Shown piece after piece: positions 9,125 to 17,930 of a DNA stretch of 64,000 bases (positions within the stretch are counted from its first letter, which is position 1; the number at the start of each line of letters is the position of its first letter). This DNA comes from Rhodospirillaceae bacterium (GTDB lineage: Bacteria; Pseudomonadota; Alphaproteobacteria; Rhodospirillales; Casp-alpha2): NCBI GenBank assembly GCA_016845145.1, contig JAERTE010000146.1, positions 152,951-216,950 on the forward strand. The letters are read 5' to 3'. Both the position numbers and the translations under genes were made by a program. The notes beneath the pieces were generated by a model. It was not told the origin of the DNA and made no database searches. It worked only from the letters and a program-made list of their open reading frames with translations.

Positions 9125-9157
9125 CGGGGGAAGGGAAACCTTCCCCCGATTTCTTTG
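9125..9157 (+). terminator. Rho-independent terminator after the symporter
   Basis: Ten perfect base pairs (CGGGGGAAGG with CCTTCCCCCG) close a GAAA tetraloop at 9125-9148 and are followed by ATTTCTTT. It lies 24 bases past the symporter stop and separates it from the two small downstream genes. Confidence 0.85.
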
Positions 9158-9244
9158 CCTTGCCCGTATAATACTGTGGCGGTGCTATTTCTTTTATCCA
9201 TAAGGTTCGTCTGCTAGCATCGTTGCAGAACGGAATTGCGATTC

Positions 9245-9487
9245 ATGGACGCTATTTTTTCAGCTGAGTATCAGAATTATTGGGCCATTGCGATGGCGAC
9301 TGCGCTGTGGTTTCCAGCGCGCAACATGATTTGGGTGATGACCGTGCGCCGGGCTGTATCCAAGGGTGGAGAAGATGCCGTTGATGAGGCAGAGAGGGAG
9401 CGCCTCAAACGGCGTGCCGGTGTTACTGCGGCATTGATTTGCATAATATTTTCTTTTGGTTACATGAACGTGTTGTTTCAGCCATGA
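9245..9487 (+). CDS. Small two-TM membrane protein
   Basis: An 80-residue protein with two hydrophobic helices (about 9-30 and 59-76) separated by a charged cytoplasmic loop rich in Glu and Arg. It resembles in size and layout the small subunits that accompany SSS symporters, but I see no diagnostic motif. The ATG at 9245 is chosen over the TTG at 9236. Its stop overlaps the next start (ATGA at 9484), so it is coupled to the TPR protein. Role unknown. Confidence 0.7.
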   Translation: MDAIFSAEYQNYWAIAMATALWFPARNMIWVMTVRRAVSKGGEDAVDEAERERLKRRAGVTAALICIIFSFGYMNVLFQP

Positions 9488-10107
9488 GTAAGTTCAGCGA
9501 CCCCGGCGTTCTGCGCCGGTTTATCAAGTACATGGCCATTGCGACGTTCGTGATGTTTTCCGTGTGGACCATCCGTCACATGATCGAAGAAACCCCGGAC
9601 GGCGACTACGAAGTTCGCCAGGGCGATATCTTTCTTTCAGATGGTGACTACGACAAGGCGATTGAACGGTTCGATGAGGCGATGCGCGTGCAGCCGAACC
9701 ATCGTGGTGCCTGGATGGGCAAAGCCACCGCCTACCTGCAACAAGGCCGAGCCGATTTGGCGGAAGCTGAATTCTCGGCGATCATCGCATATCTTAAATC
9801 CAGCCTCGAAGCAGATGACGCTACCGGGTACGGCGCGTTATCCGCGGCATATGCGAACCGTGGAATCATCAAGGATCGGCAAGGGCTTTATCAAGAAGCG
9901 TTGGAAGATTATGTGCTCAGTGTAAAAGCCGATGCCGACCTGGGCGAAGGGCCCGGCGTGGTTGCGCACATCCTGTACTACGACCGCAAGCCTTCAAGTA
10001 TCATCGACCGAGCCAGATATATCTATGAGCAGTTACAGAAACCGGAATCCGAGCGTTTGATGCGGGTGCCTGAAATCGACGCCAAGCAACGGATGTACAA
10101 GCCCTAA
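9484..10107 (+). CDS. Membrane-anchored TPR protein
   Basis: A protein of 207 residues with one N-terminal membrane helix (about 14-32) followed by TPR-like repeats (for example GDIFLSDGDYDKAIERFDEA, then YLQQGRADLAEAEF and DRQGLYQEALEDY). It is probably anchored in the inner membrane with the repeats as a protein-binding platform. It is translationally coupled to the small two-TM protein. The partner is unknown; closeness to the symporter suggests an assembly or accessory role, but a terminator lies between them. Confidence 0.75.
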   Translation: MSKFSDPGVLRRFIKYMAIATFVMFSVWTIRHMIEETPDGDYEVRQGDIFLSDGDYDKAIERFDEAMRVQPNHRGAWMGKATAYLQQGRADLAEAEFSAIIAYLKSSLEADDATGYGALSAAYANRGIIKDRQGLYQEALEDYVLSVKADADLGEGPGVVAHILYYDRKPSSIIDRARYIYEQLQKPESERLMRVPEIDAKQRMYKP

Positions 10108-10113
10108 GCGCCA

Positions 10114-10323
10114 CTAAAATTGAACGACACCAAGAACGTCTTGGAACAACACTGCGAAAAAGAAAAGCGCGGCGATACAGCCGAACAACAGATGCACAAA
10201 AACGGTATTTCCGTCTTCATCGCGAAATCGGATACCATGCCATGCAATAGTGCCGGTGACGGCTAGAAACAATAAGTTAACCAGCAGTTCAAATTCAGTG
10301 GGAATATTTAAGAAATTCAGCAT
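10114..10323 (-). CDS. Small two-TM membrane protein
   Basis: A 69-residue protein with two hydrophobic segments (about 12-28 and 44-62) joined by a short charged loop (RFRDEDGN). It is the second gene of a leftward pair, starting 57 bases after the stop of the gene at 10381-10899. No family is recognised. Confidence 0.6.
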   Translation of the reverse strand: MLNFLNIPTEFELLVNLLFLAVTGTIAWHGIRFRDEDGNTVFVHLLFGCIAALFFFAVLFQDVLGVVQF

Positions 10324-10380
10324 GCCTTGAGTCTAGCGGGCCGTTTGACGATTTCAAGGCCTGGGATCAAGGATGCGGAA

Positions 10381-10899
10381 TCAAGGACCTGGGCGTGGAT
10401 GAATGCTGTCGGCGCGTCCAAAACCGTCTTGGGTGGACGGAAGCTCTTTCGCGTCGAAATATGGCGGCAGCAAAGTGGCGGACTTTCCAGCCACTCTATC
10501 GGCAGCCCAAATGCCACCAAAAATAAACAGGCTGACACAGCCGGCAGCGAACAAAAACTTTGGCACGCCCCGAGGCACTTTCGTCACGTAGTCGTGGTCG
10601 TATCGATGGAAACGCGGATCTTCGTCATCAATTCTGCCTTCTGCGGCGAGCCGATTGATTTGCCGCGCGAAGTGTTGGGCCCAATGCGGGACGTCGTTGT
10701 GAATCATGTAGTCATGAAACAACCGGTCGACGATCTCTTCCGGGAGGTCTTTGCCGTGCCATTCCCGGTAGGCCAGCTGCAGAATTTGAAACTCACCCAC
10801 CTGCAAGGCATTGGCTGCGCGACCGACTTCGGTGCGTTCCGGGTGCTGCTGCTCCTCCAAGTCGGGCCGGAGCAATGTATCCAACAGACCAAACCCCAT
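10381..10899 (-). CDS. Uncharacterised protein with one C-terminal membrane helix
   Basis: A protein of 172 residues. The first 110 residues are soluble and charged, with a helical LLRPDLEEQQHPERTEVGRA region and a His/Asp-rich patch around 61-105. One hydrophobic helix follows at about 113-132 and a short polar tail. Coding is supported by composition and length and by the leftward pairing with the small gene at 10114. I do not recognise a family. The 208 bases before it are shared with the rightward gene at 11108. Confidence 0.6.
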   Translation of the reverse strand: MGFGLLDTLLRPDLEEQQHPERTEVGRAANALQVGEFQILQLAYREWHGKDLPEEIVDRLFHDYMIHNDVPHWAQHFARQINRLAAEGRIDDEDPRFHRYDHDYVTKVPRGVPKFLFAAGCVSLFIFGGIWAADRVAGKSATLLPPYFDAKELPSTQDGFGRADSIHPRPGP

Positions 10900-11107
10900 G
10901 ATGGCAGTGAACTCTCAATCAGGTGAAAATTTGGCAAGCCAATGAACTCGTTTGGCCCAGCATAACGTCATATTCTGACAACGGGCATCACTTTTCGTTC
11001 AACACTAAGCATGTGAAGGCCTGCATCACGTATCGCGGCTTGACTGACGCAAAGTCGTTTCGCAAACTTTCCGGAGGTCGTCGACACTTGGGGTTTCGGA
11101 CGGTGCC

Positions 11108-12604
11108 ATGTCTTGGCTGACGAATTTGATCGAGCTTTTGTTGGGAAAAAACCCGATCAAAAAGCGGAAAACCACTGAGGCTGAGAACGGCGCCTCGGCG
11201 ACGTTAAATGAAGCCGCTGAACCCAACAGCGCGCCCAAGAATAAGCCAAATGAAGATTTTGCGGCATCGGCGCGACCATCGCCCGGTGACGCCAAGCCAG
11301 CGCCTTCAAGCGCAACGGTTGATGCGGCCGGCTTGGCGTCACCGGCTGTGGTCGTACTCGTGCCGGCATTCAAGAATGATCGCGATGCCGGATTTACCAA
11401 TCGTGTCATGGAAACACTGAAAACGGCTCAAATGCTGAATGTCGGTTCTATGGAACGAGAGTTCAAATCACCGGGTGATAGACCAAACGCGGCAAAGTTG
11501 GTTCCGTTTCAAGTCGAAGTGAGAGCTACGTTGGAGGAGCAATCGGCCGACCTTTTGATTTATGGTGAGGTGCTTCGCAATGGTCTGCGAATGCGGCTGG
11601 TGTCGGCGGCACCACCCGCAGAGGGGCGATTGGGCGAATTCGGTATCGGTGATGCGTTAATGGTCCCGCATAATTTCGGATCGGAATTGGCTAATTTGAT
11701 GTATGCCAGTGTACTGACAGCGGCGCTGCCGGCAAAACCAAATCATCATGATGCGTTGGTCCCCCACCTTGTCGGCGCAGCAGAGCAGAGCATGAAGCTG
11801 CTGGAATCCGTGCCCGACAGTATTGATCCCGAACAAACCGGAGCTGTGTTCACGTGCCTCGGTGTTGTTTGCGGAGCGGTATGGCGTTTGCAAAAAACAT
11901 CCAGAGGCCTGATTGCCGCTGTGACCGCATTTGAAAAAGCGTCGAAGGAAGGGCCGGGAGAATTGGCGCCCCTAGCCATGGCCGAACTGAAAACCCGATT
12001 GGGTATCGCTCTACAAGAACTCTCAGTGGCAAACAGCGACGCGGATATGTTCGAAGAGGCGTTAGACGCCTTTGAGACGGTGACCAGTGCGCTTGATCCG
12101 AACAAATATGCGCGCGAATGGGGGCTGGCATATCTATGCCTGGGCAACGCGTTTCTGCTGCGCGGAAAAACCGAGCTTTCAGTTGATGATTGTGACCGAG
12201 CCAGCGCCGCGTTCGACGCGGCTTTGAAAGTATTTACGAAGGAAAAGGACAAGCCTCGTTGGCTCGAGGTTATGACAGCAAAGGGAGCGGCGTTAATGAC
12301 GGCGGGCGCTATCAATACAGGCACCAAGGAACTGGAGGCGGCAACCGAAGTTCTTCGCGAAGTGTTGCAAGAACGCGATCGGGTGTCGCAGCCTTTGCCC
12401 TGGGCGCAGGCGTCTAACGGGTTGGGGTCCGCTGTTTTCGCCTTGGCGAAGCGAACGCAGAATAAGGCCCAACTGGAAGAGGCGATTACGTGTTTCGACG
12501 GGGCGATTTCGATCTATGAAAGTCTGAATCAGACAGTTGCTATTGGGATCGTGAGCAAAAACCAACAGCGGGCCTATCGGTTGCGTGAAACCATTGGTGG
12601 TTAG
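11108..12604 (+). CDS. TPR-like cytoplasmic protein of unknown function
   Basis: A protein of 498 residues. It opens with an amphipathic stretch and a low-complexity Ala/Pro/Ser linker (about 20-78). A compact domain follows (about 80-215, starting VVVLVPAFKND) and then a long all-helical half with TPR-like repeats (about 230-490), seen as recurring patterns such as MFEEALDAFETV, ASAAFDAALKVF and LEEAITCFDGAI. There is no signal peptide or clear membrane helix. It converges on the leftward sulfur-globule/dynamin operon, ending two bases before that operon's last stop codon. Such proteins usually act as scaffolds; no partner can be named. Confidence 0.7.
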   Translation: MSWLTNLIELLLGKNPIKKRKTTEAENGASATLNEAAEPNSAPKNKPNEDFAASARPSPGDAKPAPSSATVDAAGLASPAVVVLVPAFKNDRDAGFTNRVMETLKTAQMLNVGSMEREFKSPGDRPNAAKLVPFQVEVRATLEEQSADLLIYGEVLRNGLRMRLVSAAPPAEGRLGEFGIGDALMVPHNFGSELANLMYASVLTAALPAKPNHHDALVPHLVGAAEQSMKLLESVPDSIDPEQTGAVFTCLGVVCGAVWRLQKTSRGLIAAVTAFEKASKEGPGELAPLAMAELKTRLGIALQELSVANSDADMFEEALDAFETVTSALDPNKYAREWGLAYLCLGNAFLLRGKTELSVDDCDRASAAFDAALKVFTKEKDKPRWLEVMTAKGAALMTAGAINTGTKELEAATEVLREVLQERDRVSQPLPWAQASNGLGSAVFALAKRTQNKAQLEEAITCFDGAISIYESLNQTVAIGIVSKNQQRAYRLRETIGG

Positions 12605-12605
12605 G

Positions 12606-12818
12606 CTAACGATACATCCGAACCAGTTTCGCGATCAGCAAGAATGTTGGCAGCAAGTGCCAAACGACGTCGAAGATATCCAACGGTCGGCTTAGGGTGC
12701 CGGCACGCAACATCTTGTACTTCTCCCAAATGTGCGGCTCAGGTGTGAACGGTGCCAGCGCCATCAAAACAGCTGCTGCAACGAGGATCCCCAGCGGAAG
12801 CTTATCCAACCATTCCAT
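12606..12818 (-). CDS. Small two-TM protein ending the RND/dynamin operon
   Basis: A 70-residue protein with two hydrophobic helices (about 8-24 and 52-66) flanking PFTPEPHIWEKYKMLRAGTLSRP. Short proteins with this pattern are often labelled RND transporter small protein because of their gene neighbourhood, not because of demonstrated function. It starts 15 bases after the dynamin gene and is the last gene of the leftward operon, so it probably supports the membrane part of that system. Confidence 0.65.
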   Translation of the reverse strand: MEWLDKLPLGILVAAAVLMALAPFTPEPHIWEKYKMLRAGTLSRPLDIFDVVWHLLPTFLLIAKLVRMYR

Positions 12819-12833
12819 TTTGTGCTCTGTCCT

Positions 12834-14360
12834 TTACGACGCTTTGGCTTGTTGATCATCACTCGTCGGCTGGGTGTTGGCTGGCGATGACGGTTCAAGG
12901 GCCTGGGTTGGCATGGCCATGACTTTCGGTGCCTCTGGCGCGCGGCCCGCCGGGTCGGTGAAGCGGTCATTCAGGCGCTGGAATTGGACAGCCGCTTCGG
13001 TGCGGATGTCATGCAGGCGGTTGCGGGCGCGCTTGCCCCAACCGACCGGATTGCTGCGGAACACATTACGGAAGAACCGAGTATTTTTCTCAAAACCCGT
13101 TCTCAGATTGAGTCCGAACTGACCGATCTCCGTCGGCAGCTTTCTGGCGACCATTTTGGCGGCGATGGCGCGCACCCAGAAGTGTCCGAACAAGAAGATG
13201 GCACCGAGCCCAATGGCCGAGAGACCCAGCGTCACCGGATCATTCATCCACGACAGCAGCTGTTCGAAGGTGAAATTCGCCATGCGGGCCAACGCCACGC
13301 CGGCACCGGCCAAGGCCGCAAAGACCAATGCATCACCAAACAAAATCCCCCGTCGCCAACGCTTCAGTGCAGCTTCGAGGGCGGGTAGGATTTCGCGCTC
13401 AATCTCGTTGGCGGTAGCCTCGAGCACGCCGACAATCCGGTAGTCGCGCTCGATCTCCACGTCTTCGATGCGACCATAAATCTCGGCCAGGTCCTTGTCG
13501 CGTTTGGTGCTCAGGCGTTCCTTGATAGCGCTGTTGTCGATGGTGTTGGCGGCACTTGCCGAGAAGATGGTATAGAAACGCCCGGCTGTCAGTCCTGCTT
13601 GCGCGACGCCGCGTTGCCACGCCGAGACGACGTCTTCAGGATTGTCTTCCTTCGCCGTGGTGTCGATCTGGTTCAGGATATAGAGGAATTTCGACGCATC
13701 CGGCCGGTTTACGGTTTCTTCGACCAGATGTTTGAGCGTGTCCTGCATGGTGCCGGGCTCAGGGTGCCGGGCATCGAACATGACCAGCACCAGATCGGAA
13801 AGATCGATGATGTGATCGGTGACGCGAAGCGTCGAACGGCGCTGGTCATCGGCGTCGAAACCCGGCGAGTCGACCAGAATTTTACCTTTGATTTTCTCGT
13901 TTCCGCAGGTCTTCAGGTGCAGGAACGATCCGATCAGCTTGCCTTCGCCGGCGGCGACGTCTTCGATTTTCTCGCTCATGCGGTAAAATGGAAACCGCGG
14001 GTCGGCATCCAGCGCCATGCCTGGCAGCACGCGGGAATGGTCGGCAGGGCCATAGCAGATGACCGTAAACATATCATCCACGGCTTGGTTGCCGGTGGCC
14101 TGAAGGCTCTCCCCCAGATAGTCGTTGATGAACGTCGACTTGCCCGATGAGTACGTGCCGAGCACGCTGATCAGCGGCCACCAAGGCACCCGTGTGGTCA
14201 ATGAGTCGTTGTTGGCCAGCAGGCCCAGTCCCATGAGGATTTTGTCCAGTTTGGAAAAGGTCGGCAGCAGTTCCACCATGGATTGGCTCTCAACCTCCAG
14301 GTGGCTGGCCAATGTTTTCAACTGCGAAGGCAATCGGGCGCCCGTTGTGTTCGCGTTCAT
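12834..14360 (-). CDS. Dynamin-family GTPase with C-terminal membrane hairpin
   Basis: A large GTPase of 508 residues. The G1 motif GTYSSGKST lies at about 68-76, the switch/G3 motif DSPGFD and the G4-like NQID follow in order, as in bacterial dynamin-like proteins. Two adjacent hydrophobic segments near residues 335-405 form a membrane hairpin (FGDALVFAALAGAGVAL and LGLSAIGLGAIFLFGHFW), followed by a basic and helical tail ending in a Pro/Ala-rich segment. The ATG at 14360 is preceded by GAGGAG. Such GTPases bend, tether or fuse membranes. Its place in an operon with sulfur-globule-like and ParA proteins suggests remodelling of the cytoplasmic membrane around an inclusion or envelope structure; that link is inference. 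Confidence 0.85.
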   Translation of the reverse strand: MNANTTGARLPSQLKTLASHLEVESQSMVELLPTFSKLDKILMGLGLLANNDSLTTRVPWWPLISVLGTYSSGKSTFINDYLGESLQATGNQAVDDMFTVICYGPADHSRVLPGMALDADPRFPFYRMSEKIEDVAAGEGKLIGSFLHLKTCGNEKIKGKILVDSPGFDADDQRRSTLRVTDHIIDLSDLVLVMFDARHPEPGTMQDTLKHLVEETVNRPDASKFLYILNQIDTTAKEDNPEDVVSAWQRGVAQAGLTAGRFYTIFSASAANTIDNSAIKERLSTKRDKDLAEIYGRIEDVEIERDYRIVGVLEATANEIEREILPALEAALKRWRRGILFGDALVFAALAGAGVALARMANFTFEQLLSWMNDPVTLGLSAIGLGAIFLFGHFWVRAIAAKMVARKLPTEIGQFGLNLRTGFEKNTRFFRNVFRSNPVGWGKRARNRLHDIRTEAAVQFQRLNDRFTDPAGRAPEAPKVMAMPTQALEPSSPANTQPTSDDQQAKAS

Positions 14361-14442
14361 CAAGTTTCTCCTCGTTTGCAGCACCCCGCCTGGGAGGCTG
14401 CTCCATTGATTGCCAGTATGTCAGCCAGACCAGATAAGTGAC

Positions 14443-15036
14443 CTAGAAGTCGCCTTCTTTGGCGCGTTTCAGAACATCGAGCATGATTTCCTTCACCTTC
14501 AGGGCTTCCGTCCTGAGCGGTTCAGGCAGCGGTTTGCCACCGTGGATCATCATGTCCATGTTGAGGGTATAGATCCAATAGCGGCCTTTCCGTTCCTTGT
14601 CTTCAACCACGCTGACGCGACACGGCAAGTAAGCCGAGTAGGCATCCGAGTGGTCCATCATTTGGAAGGCGGTCAAGGGGTTGCAGTACATATAAATCTT
14701 GGCAATCCGCTGTTCCTCGCCGGTCATGGCGGCAACTTGCTTCCACAACGGCAATTCGCCCACGGCCTTGATGTTGTGTTCGTTTGCAACGACCTTGATG
14801 GTTTGGTCGATGTCTTCGAAGCTCTGGTCTTCGTTGGCCAAGACTTTCCATACGGTGGCTTCCGCCGGATTACCGGTTTCGATCAGCTGCGAGACCATTT
14901 CGGTATAGGTGTCGACAGCTTTGTCGTCGAATTCGTCAAAGGCGGCCAGCATGGGCGAGAGTTTCGCGTAGGCGCCGATGCCAACAACAATCGCGACGAT
15001 GCCGACCAATGAAAGTATGTTGCGTACTAAATTCAT
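14443..15036 (-). CDS. Membrane-anchored DUF302 protein
   Basis: A protein of 197 residues with one N-terminal hydrophobic helix (about 7-24) followed by a soluble DUF302-like domain (about 80-185), recognised from IYMYCNPLTAFQMMDHSD, the PCRVSVVED strand and the closing LNMDMMIHGGKPLPE. The start at 15036 is backed by AGGAG. DUF302 proteins bind small ligands or redox groups in other families, but no activity is proven. It sits between the TPR protein and the dynamin gene in the leftward operon. Confidence 0.75.
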   Translation of the reverse strand: MNLVRNILSLVGIVAIVVGIGAYAKLSPMLAAFDEFDDKAVDTYTEMVSQLIETGNPAEATVWKVLANEDQSFEDIDQTIKVVANEHNIKAVGELPLWKQVAAMTGEEQRIAKIYMYCNPLTAFQMMDHSDAYSAYLPCRVSVVEDKERKGRYWIYTLNMDMMIHGGKPLPEPLRTEALKVKEIMLDVLKRAKEGDF

Positions 15037-15062
15037 AAGTAATCTCCTAGATAACTTCCCCG

Positions 15063-15866
15063 TTAGTTGGATGCCCCGGCGGCGCGCGCCGAATTCATGC
15101 GCTTCTCCAGGTACTCTGCTTTTTCTTGATCGATGGCCTGCAGGATTTTGACGACCCGTTCTGCGCACAGCGGCGCGGGGCCATTGATCAGGCGTAGGCC
15201 GGTTTCCAGATAAAGTCCCGCCGCATCATCCACTCTACCTTGGCCGAAGTGTATGTTGGCCAATTCGCCGGGCAGGTCCGGGATGTCCTGATTATCTTTG
15301 ATCAGACGCTCGTAGGTTTGCGTCGCTGCTGCCAGATCACCATCCCAATACAGCTTTCGTGCCGATGCCCATTCAGCAACCATCTTCTCGCCAGGAGCCT
15401 TCAAGGTGATGGCGGAACACTCACCGTTCGGCATGGCATTCGCCGAGCGTTGAGGTGTCGGTTCCGGGTCGCGTGCGACAAACTCTTGGGGTTTCGGTGC
15501 TGCCGCCGGGCGGGTTTGCGGTTCCGCAACTGCCGGAACTGTTGGGGTCACGTTTGCTTTGGCTGCCACGGGGCGTTCGACCAGCTTAGGTGCCTGTGCC
15601 GGTATCTCTGCGGGCTCTGGCGCAGGCTCCTGTTTCGGCGGCGCGGCAGCGGCGGTTTCTGGCGTCTCTGGAGTCTCTGGCGTCTCTGGCGCCGCATCAG
15701 TGCTGCCGCGCAGTGATGCCACCCACTCAACGACGAAACCATATCCAGTGGCTTCGGCAAAACGCGCCAACCGGCTGCCGACTTCCTGATGGAAAACCAC
15801 AACGAAAATCAAGACTCCGATGGCGAAGGCTGTGATCAGATGATTGAGTATCCATCGAAGTGCCAT
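15063..15866 (-). CDS. Inner-membrane protein with Pro/Ala linker and TPR-like domain
   Basis: A protein of 267 residues with one N-terminal membrane helix (about 3-24), a long low-complexity linker (about 55-140) that includes the PET repeat, and a C-terminal domain with TPR-like helices (SARKLYWDGDLAAATQTYERL and ANIHFGQGRVDDAAGLYLE). The linker would let the domain reach across the periplasm or cytoplasm. I place the start at 15866, which has AAGGA eight bases upstream, not at 15887, where the purine run touches the start. It lies between parA and the DUF302 gene, so it may connect the partition ATPase to the membrane. Confidence 0.7.
   Translation of the reverse strand: MALRWILNHLITAFAIGVLIFVVVFHQEVGSRLARFAEATGYGFVVEWVASLRGSTDAAPETPETPETPETAAAAPPKQEPAPEPAEIPAQAPKLVERPVAAKANVTPTVPAVAEPQTRPAAAPKPQEFVARDPEPTPQRSANAMPNGECSAITLKAPGEKMVAEWASARKLYWDGDLAAATQTYERLIKDNQDIPDLPGELANIHFGQGRVDDAAGLYLETGLRLINGPAPLCAERVVKILQAIDQEKAEYLEKRMNSARAAGASN
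15657..15691. repeat. Nine-base tandem repeat inside the TPR protein gene
   Basis: About four copies of a nine-base unit (GGCGTCTCT with one variant) encode a repeated Pro-Glu-Thr in the linker. The unit keeps the frame, so changes in copy number would only alter linker length. Confidence 0.75.
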
Positions 15867-15890
15867 AAGCAAATCCTTTCCAGCCATCCC

Positions 15891-16508
15891 TTAAGCAGGG
15901 GCGCGGAAAACCTCTTGCGCCAAAGTTGACAATTCGGACGCGGCCTTGCCCGAAGGTTCCAATTCAAACACCGCCAAGCCTTCACTGAACGACCGTCTGA
16001 AGGCGATGCGTTGCGACAGGCGCGAACTTAAAAGTTTGAGACCCGGAATGGATTCAAGGGCTTCGGCCGCTTCTTCGTTTTCGCGCGATCCGGGGTGCGT
16101 GTCAGCCCGACTGATAAACGCAAACAGACCGGGGCTCTTTTTGCCCTTAGTGGCATCGGCGACGATTTCCAAAAACCGCTGTGTCGACCAGACGTCCGCC
16201 TGACTCGGTGCCACCGGGATCAGCACCCGGTCGGCTCGCCTCAGCGCTGTACGCATGGCCGGCGTGTCCCACATGCCGACATCGACAAGGACGGGGCCCT
16301 TCTTGCGGGCGGGCAATTCAGCAATTAAATCGAGGCGCGGCTCAAACTCTTCTTCAGTCCGCACATCGATGGCATCGCGGAGCGTCGCTTGCGGATCTAA
16401 GTCGCACACGGCCCCATCGCCCATATGGTGGGCGTGCCAGAGTGCCAAGTTGAATACCGCCGTGCTCTTGCCGGTACCGCCCTTCAAATTGCCGACAACG
16501 ACAATCAT
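15891..16508 (-). CDS. ParA/MinD-family ATPase
   Basis: A protein of 205 residues with the deviant Walker A motif GNLKGGTGKST at about 6-16, followed by DLDPQATLRDA (Walker A' region) and a VLVDVGMWDTP Walker B region. This is the short ParA type without an added DNA-binding domain, as seen in ATPases that position plasmids, chemoreceptor clusters, carboxysomes or other organelles. The start overlaps the stop of the DUF4412-like gene (ATGA at 16505-16508). No ParB-like gene is visible. In this operon it most likely places the structure built by the other products; the membrane-anchored TPR protein next door may be an adaptor. Confidence 0.85.
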   Translation of the reverse strand: MIVVVGNLKGGTGKSTAVFNLALWHAHHMGDGAVCDLDPQATLRDAIDVRTEEEFEPRLDLIAELPARKKGPVLVDVGMWDTPAMRTALRRADRVLIPVAPSQADVWSTQRFLEIVADATKGKKSPGLFAFISRADTHPGSRENEEAAEALESIPGLKLLSSRLSQRIAFRRSFSEGLAVFELEPSGKAASELSTLAQEVFRAPA

Positions 16509-17308
16509 TTTTTCACCCGAGGGTTGGCTTGACGGCCCATTGGACTTCCGGGCATTTGATCGCGCTGCATCGGCATGGCGCGACGCTCGGCCTTTTTGTA
16601 GTCCTTCGGGATTTGGAACCACTCGGCTTTTGGTTCGGCTGTGCGAATGTTGCGATAACGGTACATCGCGCCATTGGGCTGCTGCTCCATCGTGGCTATG
16701 CCGAGTTCTTTGTCGTACTCGAAACGGCCTTCGTCAGCTTGGCCGTTGGGCAACAGATAGGTGGTTACCCAGCGTTCAACGGCACGGCCCATGGATTTGA
16801 TCTCGGCCACTTTGGTTGCCGTGGCGACGCGGCCGTCAGAGAATTCTTGGCGCACGCTCATCTTGCGTTTGGCATCCCACCACACCTTAACGCTGACGCG
16901 CGAGCGTTGCGGGATGATCCGCCAGGTTTCTACGTCTTCGTCACCGAATTTCTCGGTGCCGAGCTTATTGCATTTTACATTGGCGGCAGGTTTGCAAGGT
17001 GTTCCCGTGCGAAATCCCGGCAACAGACCTTGGGCGCCGCCCTTGTGGGTCATGTAAGTCATTTGATCCGGGAACAGCATGGTGACCGTGTCGGCCTTGC
17101 CATCGATAATTTGCACGATTTTTCGGGGTCCCTGGCGGAACTCGAACCGCAGTTTGTCACCTGCAACGTAGACTTGGCCCATTTGACCACCACCCCAAGC
17201 ACGGGCTTGGGTGAAGTCCGCCGTGAAGGCGGGAGTTTCGGCATTTGCCTGCGCAGTGCCGAGCGGCAGGGAAATCAAGCCCGCGAGGGCGATTTTTCGG
17301 ATATCCAT
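16505..17308 (-). CDS. Secreted DUF4412-like protein
   Basis: A protein of 267 residues with a signal peptide (MDIRKIALAGLISLPLGTAQANA, cut after about residue 24) and a mature beta-rich domain resembling DUF4412/LolA-like folds: VYVAGDKLRFEFR, IIDGKADTVTMLFPDQMTYM and ETWRII. Two cysteines (near 98 and 105) lie in the GTPCKPAANVKCNK loop. The C-terminus is basic and Met/Pro-rich. It is periplasmic or outer-membrane-associated and could carry a hydrophobic ligand. The start at 17308 is favoured because the signal peptide begins there; longer starts lack one. Confidence 0.7.
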   Translation of the reverse strand: MDIRKIALAGLISLPLGTAQANAETPAFTADFTQARAWGGGQMGQVYVAGDKLRFEFRQGPRKIVQIIDGKADTVTMLFPDQMTYMTHKGGAQGLLPGFRTGTPCKPAANVKCNKLGTEKFGDEDVETWRIIPQRSRVSVKVWWDAKRKMSVRQEFSDGRVATATKVAEIKSMGRAVERWVTTYLLPNGQADEGRFEYDKELGIATMEQQPNGAMYRYRNIRTAEPKAEWFQIPKDYKKAERRAMPMQRDQMPGSPMGRQANPRVKK

Positions 17309-17389
17309 GATCCAACTCTTTCTGTTTTTCGGGGCCATTGAGCAAGGGAGGTGCCGCCCGGGACCGAGCGGCACCTGTCCTCAGAGGTC

Positions 17390-17827
17390 TTACTTGGTCG
17401 CCGGTGCGGCGGCCTTCGGTGCCGGGCGACCCGGAGCCGCAGGGTAGCCAGCCGGCGGCGGCGGCGGGGCATAGCCGTATGCGGGCGGTGCGCCGTAACC
17501 GTACGGTGCGCCATAACCGCGAGGTGCGCCGTAACCGCCATAGGGATAGCCGTAACCACCATAATAGGGATAACCGCCACGACCACGACCATAGCCGTCA
17601 CCGCTGCCGCGACCGCTGAAGCTCATATTGAAATCACCGGTGCCCATGCCGTTGCCGTTGAACGGGCCCCAGCTGTTCCACGGGCTGCCCCAGCTGTTCC
17701 ACGGGCCGCCGCCCCAACCTGGGCCGCCCCATGGGCCGCCGCCCCATTGGGCATTGGCAGAGCCTGTCGAAAGGGCGGTCAGGCCCATAACACCGGCAAT
17801 AGCCGCTACTTTCAAGAATCGGTTCAT
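17390..17827 (-). CDS. Sulfur-globule-like Gly/Tyr-rich secreted protein 1
   Basis: A protein of 145 residues. A signal peptide (1-26, ending ANA before QW) precedes a mature chain dominated by Gly, Tyr, Pro and Trp, with repeated GGPWG and YGAPYGYGAP units, like the small envelope proteins of sulfur globules in purple sulfur bacteria. The motif DFNMSFSGRG (about 65-74) is nearly the same as NFSMSFSARG in the second copy at 25766-26131, and both end in APATK. A strong AAGGAGA ribosome site and an upstream stem-loop suggest it is expressed more strongly than its operon neighbours. Role inferred: coat or matrix of a periplasmic sulfur deposit or another envelope layer. Confidence 0.8.
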   Translation of the reverse strand: MNRFLKVAAIAGVMGLTALSTGSANAQWGGGPWGGPGWGGGPWNSWGSPWNSWGPFNGNGMGTGDFNMSFSGRGSGDGYGRGRGGYPYYGGYGYPYGGYGAPRGYGAPYGYGAPPAYGYAPPPPPAGYPAAPGRPAPKAAAPATK

Positions 17828-17866
17828 TGCTCGTCTCCTTGGTTTTTCCCTCTCCTTGGGGGGTTA

Positions 17867-17891
17867 CATCGGGGCGAGGGGAAACCCGATG
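17867..17891 (-). promoter_or_regulatory. Stem-loop between the secreted-protein genes and the sulfur-globule gene
   Basis: A seven-base-pair stem CATCGGG/CCCGATG with an eleven-base loop lies in the only wide gap inside the leftward operon, 40 bases before the sulfur-globule start. There is no T-run, so it is not a classic terminator; an RNA-processing or stability element is possible. Confidence 0.45.
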
Positions 17892-17930
17892 GAATCTGGA
17901 TCGGTTGATCCAAAGTTGAAAATTCAAAAA

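Noticed and set aside
17873..17892. Second sigma54 promoter before the sulfur-globule gene
   Set aside because: GG and GC are ten bases apart on the minus strand but TTGC and GGCAC are missing.
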